From an uncultured Eudoraea sp. (GTDB lineage Bacteria; Bacteroidota; Bacteroidia; Flavobacteriales; Flavobacteriaceae): a DNA stretch of 64,000 nt. Below, piece by piece: positions 25,873-33,844 of the stretch (position 1 is the first letter of the stretch; every line of letters begins with the position of its first letter). The notes under the pieces were generated by a model, which made no database searches, was not told the origin of the DNA, and worked only from the letters and a program-made list of their open reading frames with translations. Made by a program: the position numbers and the translations under genes. The stretch is taken from positions 99,318-163,317 of the forward strand of contig NZ_CAMYOM010000002.1 in the NCBI RefSeq assembly GCF_947260015.1. The letters run 5' to 3'.

Positions 25873-26751
25873 ATGGAAAAATATATTGACGCTTTTGTTT
25901 CGGCTTTTTCAGGGAGTGTAAATTGGACCTGGAAGTCTATTATTTTTGATGTCCCATGGTATACAAACTATTTTTGGGGCCTGGTAGTAATTTCATTAGC
26001 AGTTTGGATTCTGGAAATTCTTTTTCCATGGCGGAAGGACCAATCTATTTTTAGAAAAGACTTTTGGCTGGATGGTTTTTATATGTTCTTTAATTTTTTC
26101 ATGTTCGCTATTGCCATTAGCGGATTCTATAATTTATTAGAAGCATTATTCAGCGATATTGGAATTACATCTAAAAGTCTTGCTATTGTAGATATTTCCT
26201 CATACCCCATGTGGTTACAATTACTTTTGTTTTTTATTGTTTTAGATTTTGTGCAATGGTTTACTCATATCCTGCTTCACAAGTATCAATTCTTATGGAA
26301 TTTTCACAAAGTGCATCATTCTGTGAAGGAAATGGGGTTTGCCGCCCATCTGCGCTATCATTGGATGGAGAATATCTTATACAAACCTCTAAAAGTTTTC
26401 GGCGTAATGATTCTGGGTGGATTTGAACCAGAACAGGCATATGTGGTACATTTTCTGGCTATTGCTATTGGTCATTTGAATCATTCAAATGTTAAAATTA
26501 CCTATGGCCCGCTGAAGTATATTTTCAATAATCCGGTCATGCATCTTTACCATCATGTAAAGGCTTTACCTGAAGGGAGATATGGTATTAATTTTGGAAT
26601 CAGTTTAAGTCTCTGGGATTATATTTTTAAAACTAACTATGTTCCGGAAGACAGTGGAACAATAGAGCTTGGTTTCCCGGGAGATGAAAAGTTTCCACAT
26701 GATTTTGTGCATCAGGAATTATATGGCTTTGGGAAACCTAAGGATGAATAA
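25873..26751 (+). CDS. Sterol desaturase/fatty acid hydroxylase family protein
   Basis: A 292-residue integral membrane di-iron enzyme. The histidine boxes are HILLH near residue 131, FHKVHH near 143, and HLYHH near 223, with four or five hydrophobic segments around them. Family members hydroxylate or desaturate sterols, fatty acids or carotenoids; the substrate here is unknown. It closes the sorA-sorB-rhodanese operon (12 bp after the rhodanese stop), an unusual partner for sulfite oxidation, and converges with the DUF3365 gene. Confidence 0.85.
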   Translation: MEKYIDAFVSAFSGSVNWTWKSIIFDVPWYTNYFWGLVVISLAVWILEILFPWRKDQSIFRKDFWLDGFYMFFNFFMFAIAISGFYNLLEALFSDIGITSKSLAIVDISSYPMWLQLLLFFIVLDFVQWFTHILLHKYQFLWNFHKVHHSVKEMGFAAHLRYHWMENILYKPLKVFGVMILGGFEPEQAYVVHFLAIAIGHLNHSNVKITYGPLKYIFNNPVMHLYHHVKALPEGRYGINFGISLSLWDYIFKTNYVPEDSGTIELGFPGDEKFPHDFVHQELYGFGKPKDE

Positions 26752-26766
26752 TAAGTAAAATATCAG

Positions 26767-27822
26767 TTAATTATTTTCCTTAAAACTTATGGCCCAGATT
26801 CCTCTGACCTCGTTGTCCTGATAATCCCGGGCCATATCTTTTGGGTAGAGTTTATCCAGTATAGCTAAAGTAGGAGTTGCGATCTCCTCTTCTGACACTC
26901 CATGGCACTGAAGGCACATCGCGTTTGTTGTAATGGGATAATAGAAGCCTATCTGCCCATCCGTTATGTCCAAAATTGGATCTACAGCCTTAGCTGACGC
27001 CAGCATTTTTTTAAAGTCAGCTATAAAAACTAACTCCTTTTCATTGGCTTTGTTTAAAGGATTTCTGGGCTTATCAGAAACACGCCTTATTGTAGCCCCA
27101 TAAGCTAAAGATATACTGTCTGTTAGCGGAAGGGCGCTAATATTACAAAATTTAACTGCGCCATCCGGGCCTTTTTCAGTTATAGCCTGCACTAATTTCT
27201 TGCCTAATAAACCCTTTGCTCCAGCCGCATACTTCTTCCCTAACTTCTTATATTTTTCAAGTGTGTCTACGGATACTTTTCCCATATGCTTACACTGCCC
27301 CTTACCTTTGTCCATGCAATTCCCGGAACATTCCCCCATTCCCTTTCTTTTCCCCATTCCTTTACCTTTCCCCTGGCCCTTGCCCTTATGCGATTGGAAC
27401 CAATCTGGCTTATCAATATCATTATCATATAGATATTCCGCAATTTGTGTAATTGTCTCATCAGGAAACGACTGATACGGCATTATTCCAAATTTTCTTA
27501 AGGCCCCGGGCATTCTGGTATTTTTCTTACTGGGATCTTTTACCCAGTGCATTATGTCCTTTACAAATTTCTCCCTGGATGTTGTCTCTTTTAGATAGTG
27601 TTTCTTAACTGCGATCATTGGGGGAGCTATCATTTCGTTCTGCGCAGTCTTAGGGTTATGACAGGTATAGCATTCTTTTTCCAATAATTCTTTTCCTGGA
27701 TGAGTGCTATCAGTCACTAGTACACTTGGAGAATTCTCATTAATGACCTGAAGACTGGTTTTGGGCGTTTCCCTACATGACAGCAAGAATATAAGTCCCG
27801 AAAGGAATAATAGTAGCTTCAT
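26767..27822 (-). CDS. Lipoprotein with cytochrome c and DUF3365 (Tll0287-like) haem domains
   Basis: A 351-residue lipoprotein (signal ending FLLSC). A class I cytochrome c domain follows, with CYTCH near residue 50 and a Met-rich loop. Residues ~145-190 form a low-complexity linker of Lys, Gly, Met and Cys (KGKGQGKGKGMGKRKGMG and CSGNC). A DUF3365 domain with haem-binding motif CLQCH near residue 310 ends the protein. DUF3365 domains occur in haem sensors. ATG 27822 overlaps the upstream stop by one base (TAATG) and is preferred over a TTG nine codons upstream. The last gene of a rhodanese-HMA-cytochrome cluster; electron transfer or redox sensing is inferred. Confidence 0.82.
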   Translation of the reverse strand: MKLLLFLSGLIFLLSCRETPKTSLQVINENSPSVLVTDSTHPGKELLEKECYTCHNPKTAQNEMIAPPMIAVKKHYLKETTSREKFVKDIMHWVKDPSKKNTRMPGALRKFGIMPYQSFPDETITQIAEYLYDNDIDKPDWFQSHKGKGQGKGKGMGKRKGMGECSGNCMDKGKGQCKHMGKVSVDTLEKYKKLGKKYAAGAKGLLGKKLVQAITEKGPDGAVKFCNISALPLTDSISLAYGATIRRVSDKPRNPLNKANEKELVFIADFKKMLASAKAVDPILDITDGQIGFYYPITTNAMCLQCHGVSEEEIATPTLAILDKLYPKDMARDYQDNEVRGIWAISFKENN

Positions 27823-28091
27823 TATTTTGACATTTTCCCGCTTGCACAACTGAAAAATGAACGTGCTTTAGCAGATACGCTATTTTTATACTCAATAGAA
27901 GGATACCCCAGTGCTTTTAGTTTATCCTTCACTAATATGGCATCATCCACATTTTCACAGGTAAAATGAACTGAGGCCGTTTCTGTATCCACATCAATGT
28001 CTGAAAGATGGTTCATTTCCGATAATTTACTAGTGATGGTTTTTGCACAACCGTCACACTTTAGGTTTTGAACTATTACTGAGGCCTTCAT
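27822..28091 (-). CDS. Heavy-metal-associated (HMA) domain protein
   Basis: An 89-residue protein: an HMA fold (about residues 1-70) starting KASVIVQNLKCDGCAKTI, where CxxC is the soft-metal site, and a short tail with another cysteine (FFSCASGK). Such domains bind Cu(I) or similar ions and act as chaperones or as parts of larger pumps. It is coupled by TAATG to the downstream cytochrome gene and lies 39 bp after the rhodanese, suggesting one transcript. A copper or persulfide-related role is inferred. Confidence 0.83.
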   Translation of the reverse strand: MKASVIVQNLKCDGCAKTITSKLSEMNHLSDIDVDTETASVHFTCENVDDAILVKDKLKALGYPSIEYKNSVSAKARSFFSCASGKMSK

Positions 28092-28130
28092 AATTTGTGT
28101 TATTTTGTTTTGTTTTGAATATCTACATTG

Positions 28131-28475
28131 CTATTGCCACCTTATAATTCCCCCTTTTAGATCATAAATCTTTTCAAACCCCATCTCGATAAGTTTTCTT
28201 GCCGCCTTTTGACTTCTGTTTCCAGACTGGCAATAGAGGTAAACCGGTTTATCTTTTTGCAATTTTTCAAACGATTTTTGAAAATCAACTTTATCAAAGA
28301 AATCAATATTAATAGCCTTTCCAATGTGCCACCGTTTATATTCTTTGGCTGTTCTAACATCCACCAACTGAACTTTCGGATCTTTAATAGCCTCTTTATA
28401 TTTTGAGACCTCTAAGACCTCAAATTTGTCTGATTGTTCGGCTTTTGACCCGAATAGTGTTTTAAATAATGACAT
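28131..28475 (-). CDS. Single-domain rhodanese
   Basis: A 114-residue rhodanese-like protein. The N-terminal 20 residues are variable and the domain runs to the end; the active-site loop is YCQSGNRSQ with C82 as the persulfide carrier, and the DVRTAKEYKRWHIGKAINI stretch is typical. No signal peptide, so it is cytoplasmic. It precedes the HMA gene and follows, after a terminator, the persulfide dioxygenase. Its start codon falls inside an imperfect ATGAC-N4-GTC palindrome, probably by chance. Confidence 0.88.
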   Translation of the reverse strand: MSLFKTLFGSKAEQSDKFEVLEVSKYKEAIKDPKVQLVDVRTAKEYKRWHIGKAINIDFFDKVDFQKSFEKLQKDKPVYLYCQSGNRSQKAARKLIEMGFEKIYDLKGGIIRWQ

Positions 28476-28514
28476 TAGTCTATTTTTTTATTAAATATTA
28501 AAGTTCTGGTTAAA

Positions 28515-28545
28515 GGGAACGACCAAAAATAATCTGGTCATTCCC
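28515..28545 (-). terminator. Terminator of the persulfide dioxygenase gene
   Basis: On the minus strand GGGAATGACC-N11-GGTCGTTCCC (stem 28536-28545 and 28515-28524, one G:T pair) followed by TTTAA, about 40 bp after the stop codon at 28583. Confidence 0.7.
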
Positions 28546-28582
28546 GTAACAATGAACCAAAACAAACTCTAAAAACAAATTT

Positions 28583-29998
28583 TTATAACATGCTTGTCGG
28601 ACATATATAATCCGATTTCTCAACCTTTGTTTTTTTGATTTCATCAAAACCATCCGCGACATCAACGAAATCATCCCAACCTTTTTGCATTAAGATAGAT
28701 GCAGCGATCATACTTCTGTAACCTCCTTCACAATAAAGTACAAAAGGTTTATCTATTGGAAATTGAGAAAGGTGTTGATCTAATTCATTTAAAGGAACAT
28801 TAATCGCACCAATAACATGTTCAGAATCAAATTCACTTTTTTTCCTTATATCAAAGGCAAGTGGTCCTTCCCCAAAATATGCCTTTTCAAACTGATTGGC
28901 CGTAATTCTCTTAATTCTTTCAACTTGCTTCTGCTCTTTTTGCCAAGCATCAAATCCACCATCTAAGAAACCAATGGTGTGGTCATAACCAACTCTTGAA
29001 AGCCTGGTAATAGCCTCTGCTTCTTTATCAGGATAGGTAATTAACAAAATTTCCTGTTTTACATCTGGTATCATTTCTCCAACCCATTGAGCGAAATTAC
29101 CATCAAGACCTATACTTATACTATTGGGAATATGTCCTTTTGCAAAGTCTTCGGGTTTACGCGTGTCCAACATTAGCGCATTTGTTTCATTCGCAACAAC
29201 TTCAAAGGCATTTGGTGACAAAGGCTTTTCCCCTCTTTCTCTTACAATGTCAAGGCTCTCATACCCCTTAATATTCAGCAAAACATTTTGTGGGAAATAG
29301 CCAGGAGGTGCTGTTAAGCCTGTAAGAAGTTCCTTTATAAATTCATCCTTGGTCATATCAGGCCTCAGTGCATAATTTACTTTTTTCTGATGCCCAAGAG
29401 TGTCAGTTGTTTCCTTACTCATCATTTTTCCGCAAGCGGAACCTGCCCCATGATTGGGGTAAACAATCAAATTATCATTTAATGGCATGATTTTATTCCG
29501 AAGTGAATCAAATAAATGTCCTGCCAGTTTTTCCTCAGTAAGTTCTGAAACTACATGCTGGGCAAGATCTGGTCTGCCAACATCTCCAATAAATAATGTA
29601 TCACCGGTTATTAGACCGTGTTCTCTTCCATTCTCATCAATTAACAAATACGTAGTACTCTCCATAGTATGCCCGGGAGTGTGAATTACTTTAACCTGAT
29701 AATCCCCAACTTTAAAAATCTGATTATCCTCTGCAACCTTAGCATCATATCCGGGTTTAGCAGTTGGACCAAATACAATTTCTGCACCGGTCTTTTTCTT
29801 CAGATCTAAATGACCACTTACAAAATCGGCATGAAAATGTGTTTCAAAAACATACTTTATTGTTGCTTTATCCTTCTTTGCCCTTGAAATATATGGCTCT
29901 ACCTCCCTTAATGGATCAAATATTGCGGCTTCACCTTTACTCTCCAAATAATATGCAGCATGAGCTAAACATCCCGTATATATCTGTTCTATTTTCAT
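28583..29998 (-). CDS. Persulfide dioxygenase-rhodanese fusion (MBL fold plus two rhodanese domains, CstB-like)
   Basis: A 471-residue multidomain enzyme. The N-terminal metallo-beta-lactamase domain (about 1-245) is of the ETHE1/persulfide dioxygenase type: H54, H56, D58 and H63 in THFHADFVSGH, then HTPGHT and GDTLFIGDVGRPDL. Two rhodanese domains follow. The first (about 265-355) has no cysteine in its loop (LITYPDKEAEA) and is probably inactive; the second has C423 in LYCEGGYRSM. The layout matches CstB-type enzymes that turn persulfide into sulfite and thiosulfate. It has two palindrome-controlled promoters upstream (30024-30067 and 30170-30213). Confidence 0.88.
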   Translation of the reverse strand: MKIEQIYTGCLAHAAYYLESKGEAAIFDPLREVEPYISRAKKDKATIKYVFETHFHADFVSGHLDLKKKTGAEIVFGPTAKPGYDAKVAEDNQIFKVGDYQVKVIHTPGHTMESTTYLLIDENGREHGLITGDTLFIGDVGRPDLAQHVVSELTEEKLAGHLFDSLRNKIMPLNDNLIVYPNHGAGSACGKMMSKETTDTLGHQKKVNYALRPDMTKDEFIKELLTGLTAPPGYFPQNVLLNIKGYESLDIVRERGEKPLSPNAFEVVANETNALMLDTRKPEDFAKGHIPNSISIGLDGNFAQWVGEMIPDVKQEILLITYPDKEAEAITRLSRVGYDHTIGFLDGGFDAWQKEQKQVERIKRITANQFEKAYFGEGPLAFDIRKKSEFDSEHVIGAINVPLNELDQHLSQFPIDKPFVLYCEGGYRSMIAASILMQKGWDDFVDVADGFDEIKKTKVEKSDYICPTSML

Positions 29999-30023
29999 TT
30001 TATATTTTTTTGAATCTATTCAA

Positions 30024-30067
30024 TAAAAGTATTAAGTAATTGGCACTTCTATAGTAACTTAGGTTAC
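30024..30067 (-). promoter_or_regulatory. Proximal promoter of the persulfide dioxygenase gene with GTAAC-N4-GTTAC
   Basis: Minus-strand TACTTTTA (30024-30031; one mismatch to TAnnTTTG) with the palindrome GTAACTTAGGTTAC (30054-30067) centred 29.5 bp upstream. The ATG is 26 bp after the box. Confidence 0.72.
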
Positions 30068-30169
30068 AAAGCTCAGTTTTTGCCAACTAAAAAAAAATGA
30101 CTTTTATCATTGTGCGTTACATTGGCCCAAGAACCTCTATTTGTTCCACATGGCTATTTTTGATGAAAT

Positions 30170-30213
30170 CAAAACTATATCTGTAAGCTTTGGGTGTATG
30201 TAACATAAGTTAC
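30170..30213 (-). promoter_or_regulatory. Second, distal leftward promoter with GTAAC-N4-GTTAC
   Basis: Minus-strand TAGTTTTG (30170-30177) is a perfect TAnnTTTG box and GTAACATAAGTTAC (30200-30213) is centred exactly 29.5 bp upstream of it. A transcript from here would have a leader of about 165 nt before the persulfide dioxygenase ATG. The leader contains an imperfect palindrome at 30097-30110 (ATGACTTTTATCAT) and only very short open frames. The 493-bp gap 29999-30491 holds these sites and no gene that I can support. Confidence 0.7.
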
Positions 30214-30351
30214 ACAACTTTTTTCCTGGGATAAACAGGAGAGTATGGAGCCTTAACCCCTTCTAATACAGGCTTTTATGCAAGTTTCAGTCTAAGATAT
30301 TTTAAACTGAAATTACATTGTTAAAGGCGACCATTTATATGATTTCAATCT

Positions 30352-30395
30352 ATGATAATTGTCATAAACAGTGGAAAACCTTGAATATAACTTTG
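30352..30395 (+). promoter_or_regulatory. Promoter of the FadL-type porin gene with ATGAT-N4-GTCAT
   Basis: TAACTTTG (30388-30395) is a perfect TAnnTTTG box; ATGATAATTGTCAT (30352-30365), a one-mismatch version of the ATGAC-N4-GTCAT palindrome, is centred exactly 29.5 bp upstream. The chosen ATG follows at 30492. Confidence 0.7.
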
Positions 30396-30491
30396 CGCCT
30401 TAATTGAGATATTAACCAGCAATTATCAATAAAAATTGACCATCAATTGAAGCGGTTAGGATTTGTTTTTAGTTGCATAAATTACTTAAAC

Positions 30492-31787
30492 ATGAAAGCA
30501 TATTTTTTTAAACTTTGTTTTCTATTATTTGCAACTGCTGCATATTCACAGGCAGGCCATATCATGCAGGGTGTGGGTGCCGTAAATATGTCAATGGGTG
30601 GCGCCTCAACAGGTCAGCCTTTGGATATTTCAGGTGCAATACAATGGAACCCTGCTTCTATTTCTACTTTTGATGAGAAGATCTTAAAGTTTGATATTGG
30701 TTTATTCTTCTCCTCACCGGAATTGAGTTCTACTGTAACCGATTTAACCGGAACCGTTTTTAGCGGGACAACTAAAGACGACAGGGGTGTTTCACCTTTA
30801 CCAGCTTTGGCAATGGTATGGGGAAAAGAAGGTAGCAGGCATACATTTGGTGCTTCCGCCTTTGGTATTAGCGGATTTGGGGTTACATTTCCTGAAAGTA
30901 CTACCAATCCAATTAATATGCCTCAAAGTATGGGAGGATTTGGTCGAATAGAATCTAACTATAGTTTACTGCAATTGGGTTTTACTTATGCTTATGAATT
31001 ATCTGATAAATTCTCAATAGGACTTCAACCTACATTTAATTATGCAACTCTGAAATTAATCCCCAACCCAACTGCTAATCCAACAGCTGCAGGATATCCA
31101 TCAACGGACAACTCTTCGGCTTTTGGTTTTGGAGGACAATTAGGTGTGTATTTTGATTCCGGTAACGGATTTTCGGCAGGAGCATCTTATAAAACCAAAC
31201 AATCATTTGGCGATTTTAAATTAGATAACACTTACCTGGATGCAAGTACAGGTGAAAATGAATTCAAAATAGATTACCCTGCAATCTGGTCTATAGGCCT
31301 TGGTTTTTCTCCCGGACAATTTGACCTGGCTTTGGATTACAGATATGTCGAATATGAAAACGCTTCCGGATTTTCTTCTGTGGGTTGGACACCTACCGCA
31401 TCTGTAGCCGGATTTGGCTGGAAGAATATCAGTATAGTTTCTTTCGGAGTCCAGTTTAAAGGTGTGAACAGACTGCCATTACGACTTGGATACACTTATA
31501 GTTCAAATCCAATAGAAAGTGATGTGGCATTTTTTAATGTGCCTGCCACGGCTATCATCAAAAACGCGTTCCAATTTGGTTTGAGTTATGAGATAAGTGA
31601 TCGATGGGCCATTGACGGAGTTTACCATATGGGCTTTAGTGGAGAAGCAACTTCAGGGCCATTACTTAATCCGATGTTTATAGCCAGTTCACCTCCTTAT
31701 GGAGCCATTCCCGGCAGTGAAGTTTCTTATGATATGACAACTTCCATGATTATGGTTGGAGCGAGTTATAAATTCCTAAAAAATTAA
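30492..31787 (+). CDS. OmpP1/FadL-family outer-membrane transporter
   Basis: A 431-residue outer-membrane protein with a Sec signal ending AAYSQAGH; the mature N terminus 'GHIMQGVGAVNMSMGGAS' and the 'GAIQWNPAS' hatch motif are typical of the FadL/TodX family, which imports hydrophobic compounds. Regular barrel strands run to the C-terminal aromatic-basic end (MVGASYKFLKN). ATG 30492 is chosen because the signal peptide starts there; an in-frame TTG at 30447 adds 15 unlikely residues. It shares the palindrome-type promoter with the sulfur genes, so it may take up a sulfur compound; this is inference. Confidence 0.88.
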   Translation: MKAYFFKLCFLLFATAAYSQAGHIMQGVGAVNMSMGGASTGQPLDISGAIQWNPASISTFDEKILKFDIGLFFSSPELSSTVTDLTGTVFSGTTKDDRGVSPLPALAMVWGKEGSRHTFGASAFGISGFGVTFPESTTNPINMPQSMGGFGRIESNYSLLQLGFTYAYELSDKFSIGLQPTFNYATLKLIPNPTANPTAAGYPSTDNSSAFGFGGQLGVYFDSGNGFSAGASYKTKQSFGDFKLDNTYLDASTGENEFKIDYPAIWSIGLGFSPGQFDLALDYRYVEYENASGFSSVGWTPTASVAGFGWKNISIVSFGVQFKGVNRLPLRLGYTYSSNPIESDVAFFNVPATAIIKNAFQFGLSYEISDRWAIDGVYHMGFSGEATSGPLLNPMFIASSPPYGAIPGSEVSYDMTTSMIMVGASYKFLKN

Positions 31788-31813
31788 TCCAATAACTAGA
31801 ATTAGCCTAGTTC

Positions 31814-31843
31814 AAAACGGCGCCAATTATGGCGCCGTTTTTT
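31814..31843. terminator. Bidirectional terminator after the FadL-type gene
   Basis: AAAACGGCGCC-N6-GGCGCCGTTTT, a perfect 11-bp stem with T-tracts on both strands. It overlaps the 3' end of the converging sdpI-like gene, whose stop codon (31827-31829) lies inside the hairpin. Confidence 0.88.
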
Positions 31844-32483
31844 GTTTTTTATTGAATTGTAAGTACGAATAAATTATAGGAACTATAGTTATAATTCCGG
31901 TGATTGTGATAAAGACAATTGAATTGGTCTCTCTATTTAAAATGAAACTTGAAAATATTATAATTACCCCGCCAATAAACCACAATTTTCCAGCCATAAT
32001 GTGGGTTTCCTTCCAAACAGTTTCAGACTCAAGGGTCCATGGTGTTCTAATACCGAGAAAGTAATTTGGCTTTATGGTTTTAAAAAAATTACCCAGAATT
32101 ATAAATAAAACACCGAGGCTTATAATGATGAAATTTGGATTTGTAATTGACTGTTTTTTTACCGAATACAGAATAAACAATGCCAAGACTGACATAAAAG
32201 AGGTTAAAATAATTTTAATGCTTTGATATTTGTTTCCCATTTTAGTGAGTTTGTTTTTGGGATCAATTTTTGGAATAATCAAAAAAATAATATAAATAAG
32301 TAAAGGCAGTAAAATTGGGATCAGGATGAGTTCGCTTTTATTCCCGTATCGATCAATTTCCCCTTCTAAGTTCCAATGCAAAGGTACCTGTTCCGGTAAT
32401 TTGTGCCATATAGAAACCAGGTAAATAAAAGGAAGTAAAACGATGACCAATAGTGGTAATTCCTTTCTAATAGTTGTTGTCAT
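31827..32483 (-). CDS. SdpI-family membrane protein (DUF1648 plus SdpI)
   Basis: A 218-residue integral membrane protein with about six transmembrane helices. The N-terminal DUF1648 part contains 'LPEQVPLHWNLEGEIDRYG' and the SdpI part contains 'GNFFKTIKPNYFLGIRTPWTLESE' (in part), hallmarks of SdpI-family immunity/signalling proteins. In Bacillus, SdpI protects against the SdpC toxin and sequesters the ArsR-type repressor SdpR. The ArsR-type gene directly upstream (4-bp gap) reproduces the SdpRI pair; no SdpC-like toxin is seen here. Confidence 0.87.
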   Translation of the reverse strand: MTTTIRKELPLLVIVLLPFIYLVSIWHKLPEQVPLHWNLEGEIDRYGNKSELILIPILLPLLIYIIFLIIPKIDPKNKLTKMGNKYQSIKIILTSFMSVLALFILYSVKKQSITNPNFIIISLGVLFIILGNFFKTIKPNYFLGIRTPWTLESETVWKETHIMAGKLWFIGGVIIIFSSFILNRETNSIVFITITGIITIVPIIYSYLQFNKKQKTAP

Positions 32484-32487
32484 AATA

Positions 32488-32742
32488 TTATTTTCTTAGC
32501 GTAAGTATCCAATTTAATAAATCTTCCAAAATTGTTGTGTTTAATGAATATTCCACAAATTGACCTTTCTTTTCACTTATTATCAAATCTGCTCTTTTTA
32601 AAATATCAAGATGATGTGATATGCTCGGTTTTGAAATTTTAAACTTCTTTGCAATTTCCCCTGCATTCATATCCTTTTCTTTTAACAATGCCACAATCTC
32701 CCTCCGTGTTTCATCATTAAGTGCTTTAAAGAGAGAATTCAT
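32488..32742 (-). CDS. ArsR-family winged-helix regulator (SdpR-like autorepressor)
   Basis: An 84-residue single-domain ArsR-type regulator: FKALNDETRREIVALLKE, then 'AGEIAKKFKISKPSISHHLDIL' (helix-turn-helix, in part) and a wing ending QFVEYSLNTT. There is no metal-binding CxC. SdpR-type proteins repress their own operon and are released when bound by SdpI at the membrane. Here it is the first gene of a two-gene leftward unit with SdpI. Confidence 0.88.
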   Translation of the reverse strand: MNSLFKALNDETRREIVALLKEKDMNAGEIAKKFKISKPSISHHLDILKRADLIISEKKGQFVEYSLNTTILEDLLNWILTLRK

Positions 32743-32862
32743 ATATTATTTAGTTATTTAGATAAATATCTAAATAAATTATTAAATAACAAAATATTTT
32801 TATCCTCTTCATTCAATAGGGCCCTTCTACTTTTGTATCCTGTTGAACTTTTTTACATAAAA

Positions 32863-32892
32863 AAACCCTGCCAAATGAAATCAGCAGGGTTT
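32863..32892 (-). terminator. Terminator of the sqr-tusE-drsE operon
   Basis: On the minus strand AAACCCTGC-N12-GCAGGGTTT followed by a run of T (TTTTT), about 50 bp after the stop codon of the DrsE-like gene. Confidence 0.82.
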
Positions 32893-32940
32893 AAAACAAT
32901 CTAATAATGGAACCTAAATTATATGATTAATTCACCGTGT

Positions 32941-33465
32941 TTAAATAAATAATAAATGCGTGCCTTCTTCATTGGCTCTGCCATAAAAATCCCCTATAGT
33001 TAATACCCCATCCAATTCATCAATTAAATCTTCTCTTTCCAGGTGGAACATGTCTATGGCCAGTTTACAACCCCATAGTTTACAACCGGAGTCTGACAAA
33101 ATTTCCAGAAACTCACCAATTGGAGGCATATCTAATTTTTCCATTTCCTTCTTCATCATCTTTGTAGCCAAGGCTTCAACACCGGGTAGTCCACCAAGCA
33201 TTGTTGGCATATGTAATGCCGGATTACCTACGGTGGCAACTCGTAAGTGTTCTAATTTTTTCTTTTGAATGGCTTCCAGTCCAAAAAATGTAAAAAATAT
33301 TTCCGATTCAATACCTTCCATCCTGGCTCCATTTGCCATAACAAATGCTGCATATGCATTTTCTATGGTACCCTTGGAAAGAATAAAAAGCATCTTTTTA
33401 ACTTTAGTTCCGCTCATCTCTTTTACTTTAGTTTCGCTCATCTCTTTTACTATAGTTTCGCTCAT
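32941..33465 (-). CDS. DsrE/DsrF/DrsH-like sulfur carrier family protein with a tandem-repeat N terminus
   Basis: A 174-residue protein of the DrsE/F/H-like group. From M25 on it reads as the family core: MLFILSKGTIENAYAAFVMANG, then a long helix and 'SGCKLWGCKLAIDMF', in which the cysteines are candidate sulfur carriers, and the end 'GVLTIGDFYGRA'. The first 24 residues are three 8-residue repeats (MSETIVKE, MSETKVKE, MSGTKVKK), each starting with Met, made by a 24-bp tandem duplication. The native start may therefore be 33393. It is in an operon with TusE-like and sulfide:quinone oxidoreductase genes, supporting a sulfur-relay role. Confidence 0.83.
   Translation of the reverse strand: MSETIVKEMSETKVKEMSGTKVKKMLFILSKGTIENAYAAFVMANGARMEGIESEIFFTFFGLEAIQKKKLEHLRVATVGNPALHMPTMLGGLPGVEALATKMMKKEMEKLDMPPIGEFLEILSDSGCKLWGCKLAIDMFHLEREDLIDELDGVLTIGDFYGRANEEGTHLLFI
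33394..33465 (-). repeat. Three 24-bp tandem repeats at the start of the DrsE-like gene
   Basis: Three consecutive 24-bp units, each beginning ATGAGCG, duplicate the start codon region so that four in-frame ATGs lie 24 bp apart (33465, 33441, 33417, 33393). The last unit has diverged most. Slippage could change the length of the N-terminal tail. Confidence 0.85.
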
Positions 33466-33514
33466 CTCTATTTTTTTTATGATTTTATTAAAATCTTATA
33501 TAACTCTTTGCTAT

Positions 33515-33823
33515 TTAAATACAACTCTTCGGTTTTGGTATCCCTGCTATCAAAGTAGACTTTTTAAGAGGTCCTCCGGGAAATAAACTGTAGAACTCTT
33601 TAATGTTTATGACACCGCTCTTCTTAATACCACGGATTGACAGAGGTTCTTCTTTTTGATATTTATCCTGTAAGTATTCTACAACTTCCCAATGCTTTTC
33701 AGTCATGGAAATACCCTGTTCCTCTGCCAAATAACCACATATGTCCTTATCCCACTGATTAAAATCGACTAGATAACCTTCTTCGTTTACTTCAATTTCC
33801 CGTTCTGCTATTATTTTTTTCAT
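33515..33823 (-). CDS. TusE/DsrC/DsvC-family sulfur relay protein
   Basis: A 102-residue protein with the DsrC/TusE fold: 'EEGYLVDFNQWDKDICGYLAEEQGI' (in part), MTEKHWEVVEYLQ, and the C-terminal arm ending IPKPKSCI. The penultimate cysteine (C101) of the family is present, but the second cysteine eleven residues earlier, found in sulfate-reducer DsrC, is a threonine (T90). It is thus TusE-like and can carry one persulfide but cannot form the DsrC trisulfide. It sits between the sulfide:quinone oxidoreductase and the DrsE-like gene. Confidence 0.88.
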   Translation of the reverse strand: MKKIIAEREIEVNEEGYLVDFNQWDKDICGYLAEEQGISMTEKHWEVVEYLQDKYQKEEPLSIRGIKKSGVINIKEFYSLFPGGPLKKSTLIAGIPKPKSCI

Positions 33824-33844
33824 GTTTTTTAATTTAAATTTATC

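Noticed and set aside
28469..28482. ATGACATTAGTCTA at the start of the rhodanese gene as a further regulator site
   Set aside because: It covers the start codon itself, the right arm has two mismatches, and there is no -7 box at 29.5 bp in either usable direction.
28524..28531. TATTTTTG (minus strand) as promoter of the rhodanese gene
   Set aside because: It falls in the loop and arm of the terminator hairpin of the upstream gene and has no palindrome at the typical distance; kept as open but not annotated.
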